DNA from: Rhodobacter sp. SY28-1
GTDB lineage: Bacteria > Pseudomonadota > Alphaproteobacteria > Rhodobacterales > Rhodobacteraceae
Reading direction: 5' to 3'
Assembly (NCBI RefSeq): GCF_005222785.1
Contig: NZ_STGH01000006.1
Location: 1-64,000 of the forward strand
DNA: 64,000 nucleotides
A model generated the notes under the pieces. It had not been told where the DNA came from. It saw only the letters and a program-made list of their open reading frames with translations, and searched no databases. Shown here in pieces: positions 19,513 to 28,255 of this stretch; the stretch's first letter is position 1; each line of letters starts with the position of its first letter. The position numbers and the translations under genes were made by a program.

Positions 19513-20063
19513 CAGTCCAGCTTGCGGATATAGGTCCAGGTCGGCACGTTCACGCCCCGCGCGACAGAGAAGCTTTCGGCATCGCCGAGGTACTGGAAAC
19601 CCGCATTGGTCAGGACGCGGGCCGAGCCGGGATTGTCCTGAAAGGCTTCCGCGAACATCGTGCAGTTCTTCTGCGGGTTCGTTGCGACCAGCGCATTCAC
19701 CGCCTCGGACGCGATGCCGTGGTTCCAGAAGGCGGGGGCGACCCAGAAGGCGACCTCGGACTGGTTGCGGTCCATCTTCTTCAGGCTGAGCACCCCCAGG
19801 ACCTCGGGCAGGTCCGACCGCGTGCCGTCCATGACCCAGATGTCCTCCTCGGACCCCGCCGCCATCGCACGGGCGCAGAAGGCCTCGGCCGCGCCGGGCG
19901 GCAGGGGATGGGGAATGCCCTGCGTCGCCTCGGCCACGCGCTTGTCACCGGCATAAAGCGCAAAGAGACCTGCGTCGGATTTTCGCACCGGGCGCAGCGT
20001 GAAGCGCTCGGTCACGATTTCGACCGGCAGAACGGTGGCAGCGGCGAACTTCTCCAGGATCAT
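19512..20063 (-). CDS. GNAT family N-acetyltransferase
   Basis: 183-residue acetyltransferase with the N-terminal ERFTLRPVRKSDA motif of the RimJ/RimL group, FWVAPAFWNHGIASEAVNAL for acetyl-CoA binding (about residues 108-127) and NPGSARVLTNAGFQYLG near the end. The ATG at 20063 has an excellent site, AAAGGAGG, seven bases upstream. It is the first of two coupled GNAT genes downstream of the ribosomal L21-L27 operon and beyond its terminator. Confidence 0.85.
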   Translation of the reverse strand: MILEKFAAATVLPVEIVTERFTLRPVRKSDAGLFALYAGDKRVAEATQGIPHPLPPGAAEAFCARAMAAGSEEDIWVMDGTRSDLPEVLGVLSLKKMDRNQSEVAFWVAPAFWNHGIASEAVNALVATNPQKNCTMFAEAFQDNPGSARVLTNAGFQYLGDAESFSVARGVNVPTWTYIRKLD

Positions 20064-20190
20064 GGCTTCCCTCCTTTGAAGCACATGTGGGGATTGTCGG
20101 TTACCCGCGCAATCGCCCGATTGTTTGGCCCTTTCAGGGTCGTCGCGTGGCAGACCGCCACATTCCCTGACCGGGCCCCGAGACGAGAAA

Positions 20191-20216
20191 GGGGACCGGC
20201 CCTTCGGCCGATCCCC
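20191..20216 (-). terminator. Rho-independent terminator of rplU-rpmA
   Basis: Stem of 11 bases, GGGGACCGGCC (20191-20201) with GGCCGATCCCC (20206-20216), containing one mismatch and a CTTC loop. On the minus strand it is followed by TTTCTCGTCT. It is 30 bases past the rpmA stop. A smaller dyad, ACAATC/GATTGT, lies at 20222-20234. Confidence 0.75.
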
Positions 20217-20245
20217 CATCTACAATCCGATTGTAAAGGTTCGGC

Positions 20246-20515
20246 TTACTCGGCTGCCTCCGCGACGGGGAGAACCGAAATGAAGGTGCGGCCCTTCAGA
20301 CCTTTCTTGAAGGTCACGCGGCCCTCGACGGTCGCGAAGATGGTATGGTCGGTGCCCATGCCCACGCCTTCGCCCGGGAACCAGGTGGTCCCGCGCTGAC
20401 GGCAGATGATGTTGCCCGGAATGGCGTGCTGACCACCGAACAGTTTCACGCCAAGGCGACGACCGGCCGAGTCGCGGCCGTTGCGGGACGAACCGCCTGC
20501 TTTCTTGTGTGCCAT
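20246..20515 (-). CDS. rpmA: 50S ribosomal protein L27
   Basis: Component of the large ribosomal subunit whose N-terminus reaches the peptidyl-transferase centre. 89 residues, normal length, starting [16 protein letters not shown] with the conserved GVKLFGGQ and GTDHTIFA segments. It is preceded by GGAGTAATC and lies six bases after rplU, forming the usual L21-L27 operon. In many bacteria obg follows; here obg is about 10 kb away. Confidence 0.98.
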   Translation of the reverse strand: MAHKKAGGSSRNGRDSAGRRLGVKLFGGQHAIPGNIICRQRGTTWFPGEGVGMGTDHTIFATVEGRVTFKKGLKGRTFISVLPVAEAAE

Positions 20516-20521
20516 GGGGGA

Positions 20522-20965
20522 TTACTCCTGCGCTGCAGCGGCCTTGGAGGCACGCTTCGGTTTCTCGGCCTTTTCGGCAGCTTTCGCGCCGGGGGCCTCA
20601 TGCGCGGCGACGCGGGCGGCAGCGGTGCCGACGGCGGCCTTCACGCCCGACTTGTCCGCGCCCTTTTCCAGCACGTCGGTCACGCGCACCAGAGTCAGGT
20701 GCTGGCGGTGGCCCTTGGTGCGCTGGGAAGAATGCTTCCGGCGGCGCTTGACATAGTGGATGGTCTTTTCGCCCTTGATCTGGTCGATGACCTCGGCCTG
20801 GACGGCCGCGCCTGCAACCAGCGGCGCACCAACGGTGGTGCCGACCATCAGGATGTCGTTGAACTGGATCTTGTCACCGGCAACGGCATCAAGCTTTTCA
20901 ACGCGCAGAACGTCACCCGCCTGCACCTTGTATTGCTTGCCGCCGGTCTTGAGGACCGCAAACAT
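20522..20965 (-). CDS. rplU: 50S ribosomal protein L21
   Basis: Large-subunit ribosomal protein that binds 23S rRNA. 147 residues; the L21 core (MFAVLKTGGKQYKV to about residue 102, including KRRRKHSSQRTKGHRQ) is followed by an alphaproteobacterial Ala/Lys-rich extension. I use the ATG at 20965, preceded by GGAAGGAAAG; an ATG five codons upstream is less conserved. A promoter and leader hairpin lie upstream. Confidence 0.97.
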   Translation of the reverse strand: MFAVLKTGGKQYKVQAGDVLRVEKLDAVAGDKIQFNDILMVGTTVGAPLVAGAAVQAEVIDQIKGEKTIHYVKRRRKHSSQRTKGHRQHLTLVRVTDVLEKGADKSGVKAAVGTAAARVAAHEAPGAKAAEKAEKPKRASKAAAAQE

Positions 20966-21040
20966 GGTCTTTCCTTCCATCGCTCCGCGCCCTGTGGCCC
21001 CCGGTCGGGTGTTCTCGGGGTCACCCCCGCCTCGGACAGC

Positions 21041-21060
21041 GCGCCCCCAGATGGGGCGTC
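21041..21060 (-). promoter_or_regulatory. Hairpin in the rplU leader
   Basis: GCGCCCC and GGGGCGTC pair around a short CAGA-containing loop, about 80 bases before the rplU start and about 50 after the promoter. It may be a ribosomal-protein or antitermination-responsive leader element; no known Rfam motif is recognised by eye. Confidence 0.35.
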
Positions 21061-21109
21061 ATTGAAAACATAGTACCCGGCCAAGAGTCGCCTCTGCCCG
21101 GGATGCGCG

Positions 21110-21138
21110 CTTATGCTGTGAAGCGGCCCAAGTGTCAA
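21110..21138 (-). promoter_or_regulatory. Promoter of the rplU-rpmA operon
   Basis: Minus strand TTGACA (21133-21138), a 17-base spacer and CATAAG (21110-21115). The -35 is a perfect consensus match and the -10 matches four of six bases. It gives a leader of about 140 bases before rplU. Confidence 0.65.
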
Positions 21139-21148
21139 GCGCCCCGCA

Positions 21149-22006
21149 TCAGATATCGCGCCCCTGGATCGCCCGCCCGGCGGCACGGCCCAGCTCAAGG
21201 GAAACCTGGCGAAAAACCTGGTCGAAGGCGGTGAACAGCGCCGCGTTCAGCCGCTGGCCGGCGGGGCTTTCCCAGAAGTCGATGTAACTGTCCATCTCCG
21301 CCTCGCTGAGCGGCGAATAGGCCAGTCCCAGATAGGCATAAAGCCAGGTCGAGGTGTCCGCCCGGACCTGTTCTTCCTGCGCCCAGATGTCCGACAGGAT
21401 CTGGTCCGCTGGCATGTCCGACCCGTATGCGCCGGTGCTTGCCATGCCGGTCATGAAGGCCAGATTGCCCGACATCGAGCCTGCGACGTTCATTTCCACC
21501 AGGTCCGCGGCTTCGATCATCCGGCGCACCTGCGCCACCTTCGGGTCCCGCGCTGCGGCCGCATCGTCCGCCGCCACCCGGGCGGCCTCTTCCGCAGCGG
21601 TGTCCAGAAATGCCCGCCGTGCCTCGATCTCGAGACCCAGGATCTTCTGGCCAGGGTCCGAGCCGAAAAAGGCCACGATCCCCTCGACCGCCGCGGGGTC
21701 CGAGGCGAGCTGTTCCTGAAGCACCGCATCAAACCCCGACCGCAGCCGGTCCGCATCATAGATCGCCGACACCGCCGCCTGCCACTCTGCCCCGCCGCCC
21801 GAGGGGAACATGTCCTCCTCCAGCGTGGTGCCATGGGCCAGCCCCTCCTCGCGCAGCACGGCAAAAAGGGCATCCAGCTGCAGCACCTCTCCAATCCGGT
21901 CAGGAGAAACTTCGGCCCCGGGCTGCTCTGTAACGGTCTCGGCCGCCAGCGGCACGGCGGTCGCAAGGAAGGCGGCAAGGGCAAGACGCGACAGAAGCAT
22001 GGGCAT
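21149..22006 (-). CDS. DUF2059 domain exported protein
   Basis: 285-residue secreted protein: a signal peptide (residues 1-21, ending PLAAE), then mostly alpha-helical sequence. It contains a DUF2059-type region near the C-terminus (YSPLSEAEMDSYIDFWESPAGQRLN, split here as YSPLSEAEMDSY and IDFWESPAGQ), known from many proteobacterial periplasmic proteins of unknown role. Start at the ATG 22006 (alternative 22000). It lies between the L21 promoter and tRNA-Ser and seems to be monocistronic. Confidence 0.7.
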   Translation of the reverse strand: MPMLLSRLALAAFLATAVPLAAETVTEQPGAEVSPDRIGEVLQLDALFAVLREEGLAHGTTLEEDMFPSGGGAEWQAAVSAIYDADRLRSGFDAVLQEQLASDPAAVEGIVAFFGSDPGQKILGLEIEARRAFLDTAAEEAARVAADDAAAARDPKVAQVRRMIEAADLVEMNVAGSMSGNLAFMTGMASTGAYGSDMPADQILSDIWAQEEQVRADTSTWLYAYLGLAYSPLSEAEMDSYIDFWESPAGQRLNAALFTAFDQVFRQVSLELGRAAGRAIQGRDI

Positions 22007-22198
22007 GGGTCCAGAGCTGGCGGCCCCCGTGGACCGCAAGGGGTTAGGTAGACCCTTCCCCCGCCCTTGCCAAGGCACCGGACCGCAACAGCCCGTGATC
22101 ACGCGCATTCGCCGCCGTGACGCAAACTTCCGATTGCCTCTTGCGCATCGCGCGGCACCCGGCTATCCACCCCGCCACATAGACGACCCCTGAAGCGC

Positions 22199-22290
<92 letters not shown>

Positions 22291-22314
22291 TGACCTCACG
22301 AAAGTGTTCTCCCG

Positions 22315-22336
22315 ATCCCGGCGCGTCCGGATTTTT
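22315..22336 (+). terminator. Terminator after tRNA-Ser
   Basis: ATCCCGG and CCGGAT form a short stem with a bulge, followed by TTTTT (22332-22336), 27 bases after the tRNA CCA. It is compatible with Rho-independent ending of the tRNA transcript. Confidence 0.45.
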
Positions 22337-22796
22337 CCATTGTTTTCGGGGCTTATGGGGATGGGCCTGAGCACTCGCCTCGGCGGCACGAAGCGCGAAA
22401 ACAGTCTCTCTAGGCCTGTCCTCTCTGGACCTCATGACTGCACCAGTATGGTGGTTTGACCATAAGATATTAAAAAGTAATAGATTTCCTGAATCATCCA
22501 ATCGATTTGGATCCGCGGCGCATCTGCGCGATCTGGAACTGTAGTCGAACTGTCACCTATCGATCCGGCAGATTAGGCATTGCCGGTATTCGAAAGGGAC
22601 AGCAGATCGGCCAGTGCGCTGCTTTGCATTCGAAGAGTTTCGCCAGATTGGACACCTGGTGAAGGCTCCGACTTCTAACCTATCCTAAGGCGCGACGGCG
22701 GGAGAAAGGTGTCAGTCAGGCAACATGAAGGGTCTTGTGTAAGTTCGGCGCCCGTGTTTCGCTCAGTCGAAAATCCGGCCCAGTCCAAGAGGCAAC
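22337..22796. other. Gene-free left end of the island
   Basis: About 460 bases with lower GC than the DNA to the left and no credible coding frame on either strand. It contains no integrase gene and no recognisable insertion sequence. It presumably carries the promoter of the first island gene, but no clear consensus could be assigned. Confidence 0.5.
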
Positions 22797-23903
22797 ATGA
22801 TCAGTTTGCGCGATCTTGTAATAGCAGTCATCACAGTCGGTGCCAGCTCTGCACTGGCTGAGACTACTTCCTATGGAAGCTTTCAACACAATTCCGACCT
22901 ACCTAGTGTGCTGTTCCTAATGAGCGAAATCCAAGACAGAGACTCATTCGAACTGCGACGTGCAATGCGTGATCAATCAATCGACCTCGTTGTCACTGCG
23001 AGCCCGGGTGGTAGTCTCTATGAGGGACTGCAGATTGCAGCGATCCTGCATGACAACAACGTAGGCACTTACGTGCCTATGGGAGCCAGCTGCGAGTCTG
23101 CCTGTGCGACCGTTTTTCTTGGTGGACAGCACCGCCTTGTGATCGGGGAACTGGGTGTCCATCAGTTCTATTCTGGCGGACCGGACGCAGATGGGGCAGT
23201 TCGCAAGGACATTGCAACTGCCGCAACGCAGTACACCACCGCTGATATCATCGGCATCATGAACGAGTTCGACACTCCACCTTTCGTCTACGAGAAGATG
23301 TTTGGGACAACTGACATCTACTATTTTAAGGCCGCGGAGAAGCAGCTCCTGAATCGCTCTGAAGCTGATATTGCTGGCTCCGATCGTGTCGCAGAAGTCG
23401 ATGCGTATCTATCGACGAACCCCAAGGTACTGGATCGCCTTCCCAACCTTACGGACCCTGCACCAGCCGAGGCGCCGGCTGCAGCAACACCTCCTAACCT
23501 ACCGCCATTGCCGACCATGGAGGAAGCATCTGCCATTCTACTCGCTAGTGTTAATGCGGACTGGTCGCTTCCGAACGACCAAGCCCTACCTCGTCTAGCA
23601 ACGTACTACGCGCCTTTCGTGGACTTTTACGGCAACCCTTTTACCCATGCGGAGGTGATGACCGAGAAAGAAGATTTTGCTAGTCGTTGGCCAGTACGCA
23701 GTTACCGGGTAGAACCGGGGAGCTTCAAAGTGAAGTGCTCTTCGGAAGGCTGCGTAGTAGACGCCGTGATCGCTTGGTTGGCCGCATCGCCTGCCAGGGG
23801 CGCTAAAGCGTCTGGGCGTTCGACCTGGTCATTGTGGCTTACAGACATAGACGGCAGTTTGAAGATTGTCCGAGAGAACGGTGCGACCCTTGAGCGCAAC
23901 TAG
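22797..23903 (+). CDS. Exported ClpP-fold protein (COG3904-like)
   Basis: Predicted periplasmic protein of 368 residues. Signal peptide at 1-21 (ASSALAE). Residues 35-190 form a ClpP/crotonase-like domain: ASPGGSLYEGLQIA (68-81) is the oxyanion loop, CESAC (99-103) places Ser101 as nucleophile between two cysteines, and LGVHQFY (119-125) puts His122 as the base. A Pro-rich linker (220-240) leads to a C-terminal domain (241-368) shaped like an SnoaL/NTF2-type or DUF4440 fold, ending IVRENGATLERN. Relatives are annotated only as predicted periplasmic proteins. It is the first of three such proteins within 5 kb. Confidence 0.75.
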   Translation: MISLRDLVIAVITVGASSALAETTSYGSFQHNSDLPSVLFLMSEIQDRDSFELRRAMRDQSIDLVVTASPGGSLYEGLQIAAILHDNNVGTYVPMGASCESACATVFLGGQHRLVIGELGVHQFYSGGPDADGAVRKDIATAATQYTTADIIGIMNEFDTPPFVYEKMFGTTDIYYFKAAEKQLLNRSEADIAGSDRVAEVDAYLSTNPKVLDRLPNLTDPAPAEAPAAATPPNLPPLPTMEEASAILLASVNADWSLPNDQALPRLATYYAPFVDFYGNPFTHAEVMTEKEDFASRWPVRSYRVEPGSFKVKCSSEGCVVDAVIAWLAASPARGAKASGRSTWSLWLTDIDGSLKIVRENGATLERN

Positions 23904-24114
23904 AGCGCACAGTCTTTTTTCGATCATCGAATAACGGCGGTGAGCAGTCGTTCGGGGCGGTAGGGGAGAATGGTCGGTTCGCGGCCGAAGTTGCCGCCGA
24001 GCACGAAGGCGCGTAGATCCACGTTGGGCCATTCAATCAGAAGATTTTTGGTCTGTACTGCTACTTCCTATGTGACCATCATGACCGTCCCAAGTACGAC
24101 AAAGCTCGAGTGCA

Positions 24115-25236
24115 ATGGCCAATACTAGTTCCCGCAGAGATCTGTTATTGGCTGCCATGGCATCTGTGGTGCTGCCTTCCCGTGTTCTCGCCCAGACGCA
24201 GCCGCGCCAGAACCCACGCCGTCCCCGTGGTCTCGGACCGCGGCTTGTCGTGGGATTTGCAGGACAGGACGCGAGGGACGCTGGGGTTCAATCGGCGGCA
24301 AGAAGCATTGCGGAAGGCAGTGTGGCGGGGGTGATCCTGCTCGCCCGAAACATAGTCTCGGTTGACCAGGTCATCGGCCTTTGTTCTTTTTTGCGAGCGG
24401 CTTCACCAGACCTGCCGCCGCTTATCTGCGTGGATCACGAGGGGGGCTTGGTAGCGCGCGCCAATTCGCCGGCTGGGTTCTCGAGCTGGCTGCCGGCCGA
24501 GGAGGTCGGAGAGAATTACCCGGACGCAGAAAGTGCCGCCAACTATTACAGGCCGCGTGCGCGGGAACTGGCATTTGCAGGCATCAACTTGAACCTGGGG
24601 CCAGTAATTGATCTTAATCTGAACCCAAAGAATCCCATTATCGGAGGTCTGGGTCGTTCGTACTCGGCTAGCCCTGAGCGCGTCGTGGCAGGCGCAGAGG
24701 GGTTCATACGGGCGCACCACGAAGCTGAAGTACTCACTTGCCTGAAGCATTTTCCTGGGCATGGCAGCTCGAAGGGAGACACGCATCTTGGACCGGTTGA
24801 TGTATCCAGGACATGGTCGATGCTCGAGCTGGAACCGTTCCGTGCGATCGTGTCAGCAGGCACGGCCGACAGCATCATGAACGCCCACCTCTATCACCCG
24901 GATTTCTCGGACACAGTTGGTCAACCTGCATCCTTGTCCGCAAAGTCGGTGGATCAGATCAGAAACTACCTGCGCTTTGAAGGAGTTGTCATGACTGACG
25001 ACATGCAGATGCGCGCTGTAACGGCAAACTATCGTGAGGAACAAGCGGCCGTCTTGGCGGTGGCGGCGGGCAACGACCTTTTGATCTACTCGACTTTCGA
25101 TACGCCGGATCCCGACATTGCCCAACGGATAAGCGGTCACCTAAGTATGGCACTTGAGGGCGGCCATTTGGATCGGTCATCATTCGAGCTATCTACTGAT
25201 CGCGTTCGTCGGCTGCGGGAGTCGCTCAGGGCTTGA
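24115..25236 (+). CDS. GH3 beta-N-acetylhexosaminidase-like protein
   Basis: 373-residue glycoside hydrolase family 3 enzyme of the NagZ type, which removes N-acetylglucosamine from muropeptides or chitooligosaccharides. Motifs: CVDHEGG (105-111), the substrate-binding KHFPGHG (211-217), GDTHLG with the Asp/His dyad (222, 224), and MTDDMQM with nucleophile Asp295. Unlike cytoplasmic NagZ it has a twin-arginine-like leader (SRRDLLLAAMASVVL then a cleavage site near VLAQ), so it is probably periplasmic. Its stop overlaps the convergent PAN-domain gene by 11 bases. Confidence 0.88.
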   Translation: MANTSSRRDLLLAAMASVVLPSRVLAQTQPRQNPRRPRGLGPRLVVGFAGQDARDAGVQSAARSIAEGSVAGVILLARNIVSVDQVIGLCSFLRAASPDLPPLICVDHEGGLVARANSPAGFSSWLPAEEVGENYPDAESAANYYRPRARELAFAGINLNLGPVIDLNLNPKNPIIGGLGRSYSASPERVVAGAEGFIRAHHEAEVLTCLKHFPGHGSSKGDTHLGPVDVSRTWSMLELEPFRAIVSAGTADSIMNAHLYHPDFSDTVGQPASLSAKSVDQIRNYLRFEGVVMTDDMQMRAVTANYREEQAAVLAVAAGNDLLIYSTFDTPDPDIAQRISGHLSMALEGGHLDRSSFELSTDRVRRLRESLRA

Positions 25237-26449
25237 CACCTGTGATCATACCAAGTCGATCCGAAGCAGGGCCGACAAACGACTTTGGCCAACACCACTG
25301 CTTATCGCGCACCCAAGTGAAAGCAGCACAGTCAGATCGAGCAGTGCAGTACAGGCGACAGTCTTGAAGGCTAGTGCTTGGCAACCCGCCTGGCAGGAGA
25401 TCAAAGCCGGCAATGTCTTTGGACGTGTACTCAAGGAACCCGGTGTCAACGGGCAGGGCCGGCAGCGCGCCCTCACCATATTTGATCCCGGTAACAGCGT
25501 CAGACTTGAAGCTCATGCTCCCGACTGCGAACTTGGGCCAGCACCAGCGGGTTTCGGGTATGTACGTATATGCGGCACAAGCGGTGCTCTCTGCACATAG
25601 CTCCTGGCAGCGACTTAGGCTCACGTCTCGGACACCTTTGGCCATGATGTCGTTTCCGAAAAGGTCAGCGTCATAGGTTATCTTGAAGCCTTTCTCTTCT
25701 GGAGCCGCCGTCGGCGGTGCAGCTGGTTCTGGGTTGGGCTTGGCGGATACTGGATCTTCTGTCGCAAGGAGTTGTGGCGGCTGCTTTTTCGGCATCGTGG
25801 CGACGAGTACATCGACAAGGCTATCGATCAAGACTGTTTGAGCAACAAACAATGGATCGTCCTCACCAAGCGCGAGTTCAGCCTTTTCGGTGGCATCGAA
25901 CCAGTACATGTCCGTGGTAGAGAACATCTTGGCATAGACTTCCGGAGGCGTTTTGAAGTCGTTGAGAAACGCGATGATTTCGCCCGTGGTGTACTGTGTG
26001 ACGATGCTCGCGACCGCGCCTCCGGCCTTATCGAGAGCTGACCCTTCCGCGCCGTAAAACTGATGAACTCCGAGTTCGCCCCCGACCAGCCTCTTTCCAC
26101 CCGCGAAGAAAACAAAGGCGCAAGCCGAGGCACACAGGAAATCGTGCTGCTTGGGCACGTAGGTCGACATGCCGGTATCGTGGATCACCCCCGCTATCTG
26201 CAAAGCTTCGAAGACGCTTCCACCGGGACTGGCCGCGACAATGATGCTGATCTCATCTTCGCGCATTGCCTTGCGCAGCTGGAAGTAGTCGCCATCGTTG
26301 ATCTCACCCGTCAGAAAAAGCGCGTCGGGAATCTCTTCAAAGTGGACAAAACTGCCGTAGCTCTTGGCACTGCCCCAAGGATCAGCCTCAGCCGGCACGC
26401 AGAGAAGGCCGCCTATCGCTGCCGCAATCGTTAGAACAATCTTCCGCAT
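25226..26449 (-). CDS. Exported ClpP-fold protein with two PAN/Apple domains
   Basis: About 407 residues. Signal peptide 1-22. ClpP-like domain at 30-210: AASPGGSVFEALQIA (72-86), CASAC (106-110, Ser108) and LGVHQFY (126-132, His129), closely matching the protein at 22797. After a Pro-rich linker (230-252) come two repeated cysteine-rich PAN/Apple modules: CQELCAEST/RWCWPK (about 255-325) and CRLYCTARSD/QWCWPK (about 340-407). PAN modules bind proteins or carbohydrate in other systems. The ATG at 26449 gives a proper signal; a frame to 26587 is not used. The fusion suggests a protease or hydrolase domain targeted by binding modules. Confidence 0.78.
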   Translation of the reverse strand: MRKIVLTIAAAIGGLLCVPAEADPWGSAKSYGSFVHFEEIPDALFLTGEINDGDYFQLRKAMREDEISIIVAASPGGSVFEALQIAGVIHDTGMSTYVPKQHDFLCASACAFVFFAGGKRLVGGELGVHQFYGAEGSALDKAGGAVASIVTQYTTGEIIAFLNDFKTPPEVYAKMFSTTDMYWFDATEKAELALGEDDPLFVAQTVLIDSLVDVLVATMPKKQPPQLLATEDPVSAKPNPEPAAPPTAAPEEKGFKITYDADLFGNDIMAKGVRDVSLSRCQELCAESTACAAYTYIPETRWCWPKFAVGSMSFKSDAVTGIKYGEGALPALPVDTGFLEYTSKDIAGFDLLPGGLPSTSLQDCRLYCTARSDCAAFTWVRDKQWCWPKSFVGPASDRLGMITGVKP

Positions 26450-26672
26450 CTCGTGCCTTTTCTGGTCCTTCGGCCCGTCTATGAAGTCACTTGTAGCAAA
26501 AACCTGATCCGGTAGTGTGACTATTTTGAGGACAGAACAACGCTTGCGGCGAGCCAAAAACCAAACCAGTGTCAAGCTTATCGGCAAGCGATGACAGGTT
26601 TGACGGACGACACAAGTCCATCTTCCAACGCTTTGCCCAAGGCATCGCTTCGGCTGGAGCTAACATCGACGA

Positions 26673-28040
26673 ATGTGCTACAAGATATGCGTCTGTATTG
26701 TGGCTGGCTGGGTAGCCGCGTTGGCGGCGCCCTCCTCCGCCGCTGACATTCATGTGTCTACCGATGCCGATTGTAAGGTGGACCTTGAGGGACCCATCGT
26801 GGCGGGTGATTTTGAGAAGCTAGTTGAACTGGAAGATCAGCTAGTGGTGAGCAATGGCGAGTCCACGAGTGGCTCATTGATCTGTTTGGACAGCCCAGGT
26901 GGAAGCCTCCTCGATGGGCTGAAGATGGCTCGCTTCATACTTGAGCGTGGAGTCGGGACCCGTATCCGCGAGGACGCGGAGTGCCAGTCAATTTGTGCGG
27001 TAATGTTCATGATGGGCAACGCGCGCGGCGCTGAGGTTGCCTTCTTAGACAGACGAATGCACGCTAGCTCGACGCTCGGCTTTCATCGGCCCTACCTCAC
27101 AATTGACGAGGCGCGTCAGTACGGTGCAGGTGATGTTGAGCTCGCTTATGACATTGGAATCGGATCCATTTATGAGCTGATGTCTCTCGCAAATACCCCC
27201 ACTCCTTGGCATGACAGCCTTATGATCGAGCCGGATTTGATGGAGTTGATGGCCGGAACACCCGGATCGGACATGTACCTAATTCGTACGGTCGAGCAAG
27301 TCACGCGTTGGCAGATAGGCGTAGATGGGCTCCCCGGGTTTGAACGTTTGACTAAGCCGAATGTCATGTTTGCGTGTGAGAATGCGCTCAACTCGGGATA
27401 CACTCTTACAAGCGTCCGAAACGAAGACGGGTTGATGACAGAGCAGGTCTTCGAACTACGTCCGGCAAATGGTTGGTCGGTCGATAACGCCACGCGAGGC
27501 GTGGCAAGCAAAGGGGAGAGCGGACGGTATGCGACGACCAGCCCTCGTTCTGGATACTCAAGCATCAGCTGCGAGGTTGATACTTCGACAGATTTTATCG
27601 GTGTCTGCGGGTACGACGAGAGCTCAGATACGAGGCTCGGAAATTGTGACGTTGGCGACGATCTGCGGTACTTTGATCGCATCTACTCTCAACATCCAGT
27701 CTCCGACCTGCGGGCGCTTGCGGTTCCCTTAGACGTTGAATTTGATGCTATCTCCTTCCGACGGTGCCGAGTGGTAAGTATGTCGGGCGACGCTACGGAC
27801 GACGAAGTTTGCTTGCATCTCGTATCATTGGTCAGTGGGTCTCAGCCAAAGGTGAGACATCTTCTCCAGTGGCAAAGTGGTGCTCGGACTGTCATCGAAA
27901 TTGGTGTCGAGGTTGCAGAGAAATCGGCGACGGTATTTGTGAACGGGCAACGAGGGGAAGTTTTGGTCACTGCTGGAAGCTGCGTCAGGAATCTTGCCTC
28001 GGGCAATCAAGTTTGCAGTGAAAACTTGTCCCGTGATTGA
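26673..28040 (+). CDS. Exported ClpP-fold protein, third member
   Basis: 455 residues. Signal peptide 1-24 (APSSAAD). A more divergent ClpP-like domain: LDSPGGSLLDGLKMA (72-86), CQSIC (104-108, Ser106) and LGFHRPY (135-141, His138), in the same order as in the other two cluster members. The remaining 270 residues form a cysteine-containing C-terminal region with no recognised domain (several Cys, e.g. ISCEVDTS and FRRCRVVS), likely disulfide-bonded. It is divergent from the PAN-domain gene, with 223 bases between starts that could hold shared regulation. Confidence 0.7.
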   Translation: MCYKICVCIVAGWVAALAAPSSAADIHVSTDADCKVDLEGPIVAGDFEKLVELEDQLVVSNGESTSGSLICLDSPGGSLLDGLKMARFILERGVGTRIREDAECQSICAVMFMMGNARGAEVAFLDRRMHASSTLGFHRPYLTIDEARQYGAGDVELAYDIGIGSIYELMSLANTPTPWHDSLMIEPDLMELMAGTPGSDMYLIRTVEQVTRWQIGVDGLPGFERLTKPNVMFACENALNSGYTLTSVRNEDGLMTEQVFELRPANGWSVDNATRGVASKGESGRYATTSPRSGYSSISCEVDTSTDFIGVCGYDESSDTRLGNCDVGDDLRYFDRIYSQHPVSDLRALAVPLDVEFDAISFRRCRVVSMSGDATDDEVCLHLVSLVSGSQPKVRHLLQWQSGARTVIEIGVEVAEKSATVFVNGQRGEVLVTAGSCVRNLASGNQVCSENLSRD

Positions 28041-28255
28041 CATAGTTCTCGTGCGATTCACAGCGGCAGATCTCGACCATTTGGCTCGTCGCCGCCGGCG
28101 GAGCTGACCGTCCGCCATGGGCCGATTTTGACTCCACGTCTTCCTGTCTGACCCAAGTTTATGACACTCGGCACTCAGTGTTTACTGGGGAGCCAGGTCG
28201 TGCGATGCTCGCATTCGCATTATCCACAACTGTATTGGACGGCCACAATTTCTGA

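Noticed and set aside
24115-25236. Naming the GH3 gene nagZ
   Set aside because: NagZ is cytoplasmic; this protein has an export leader and lies in an island, so a housekeeping name would mislead.
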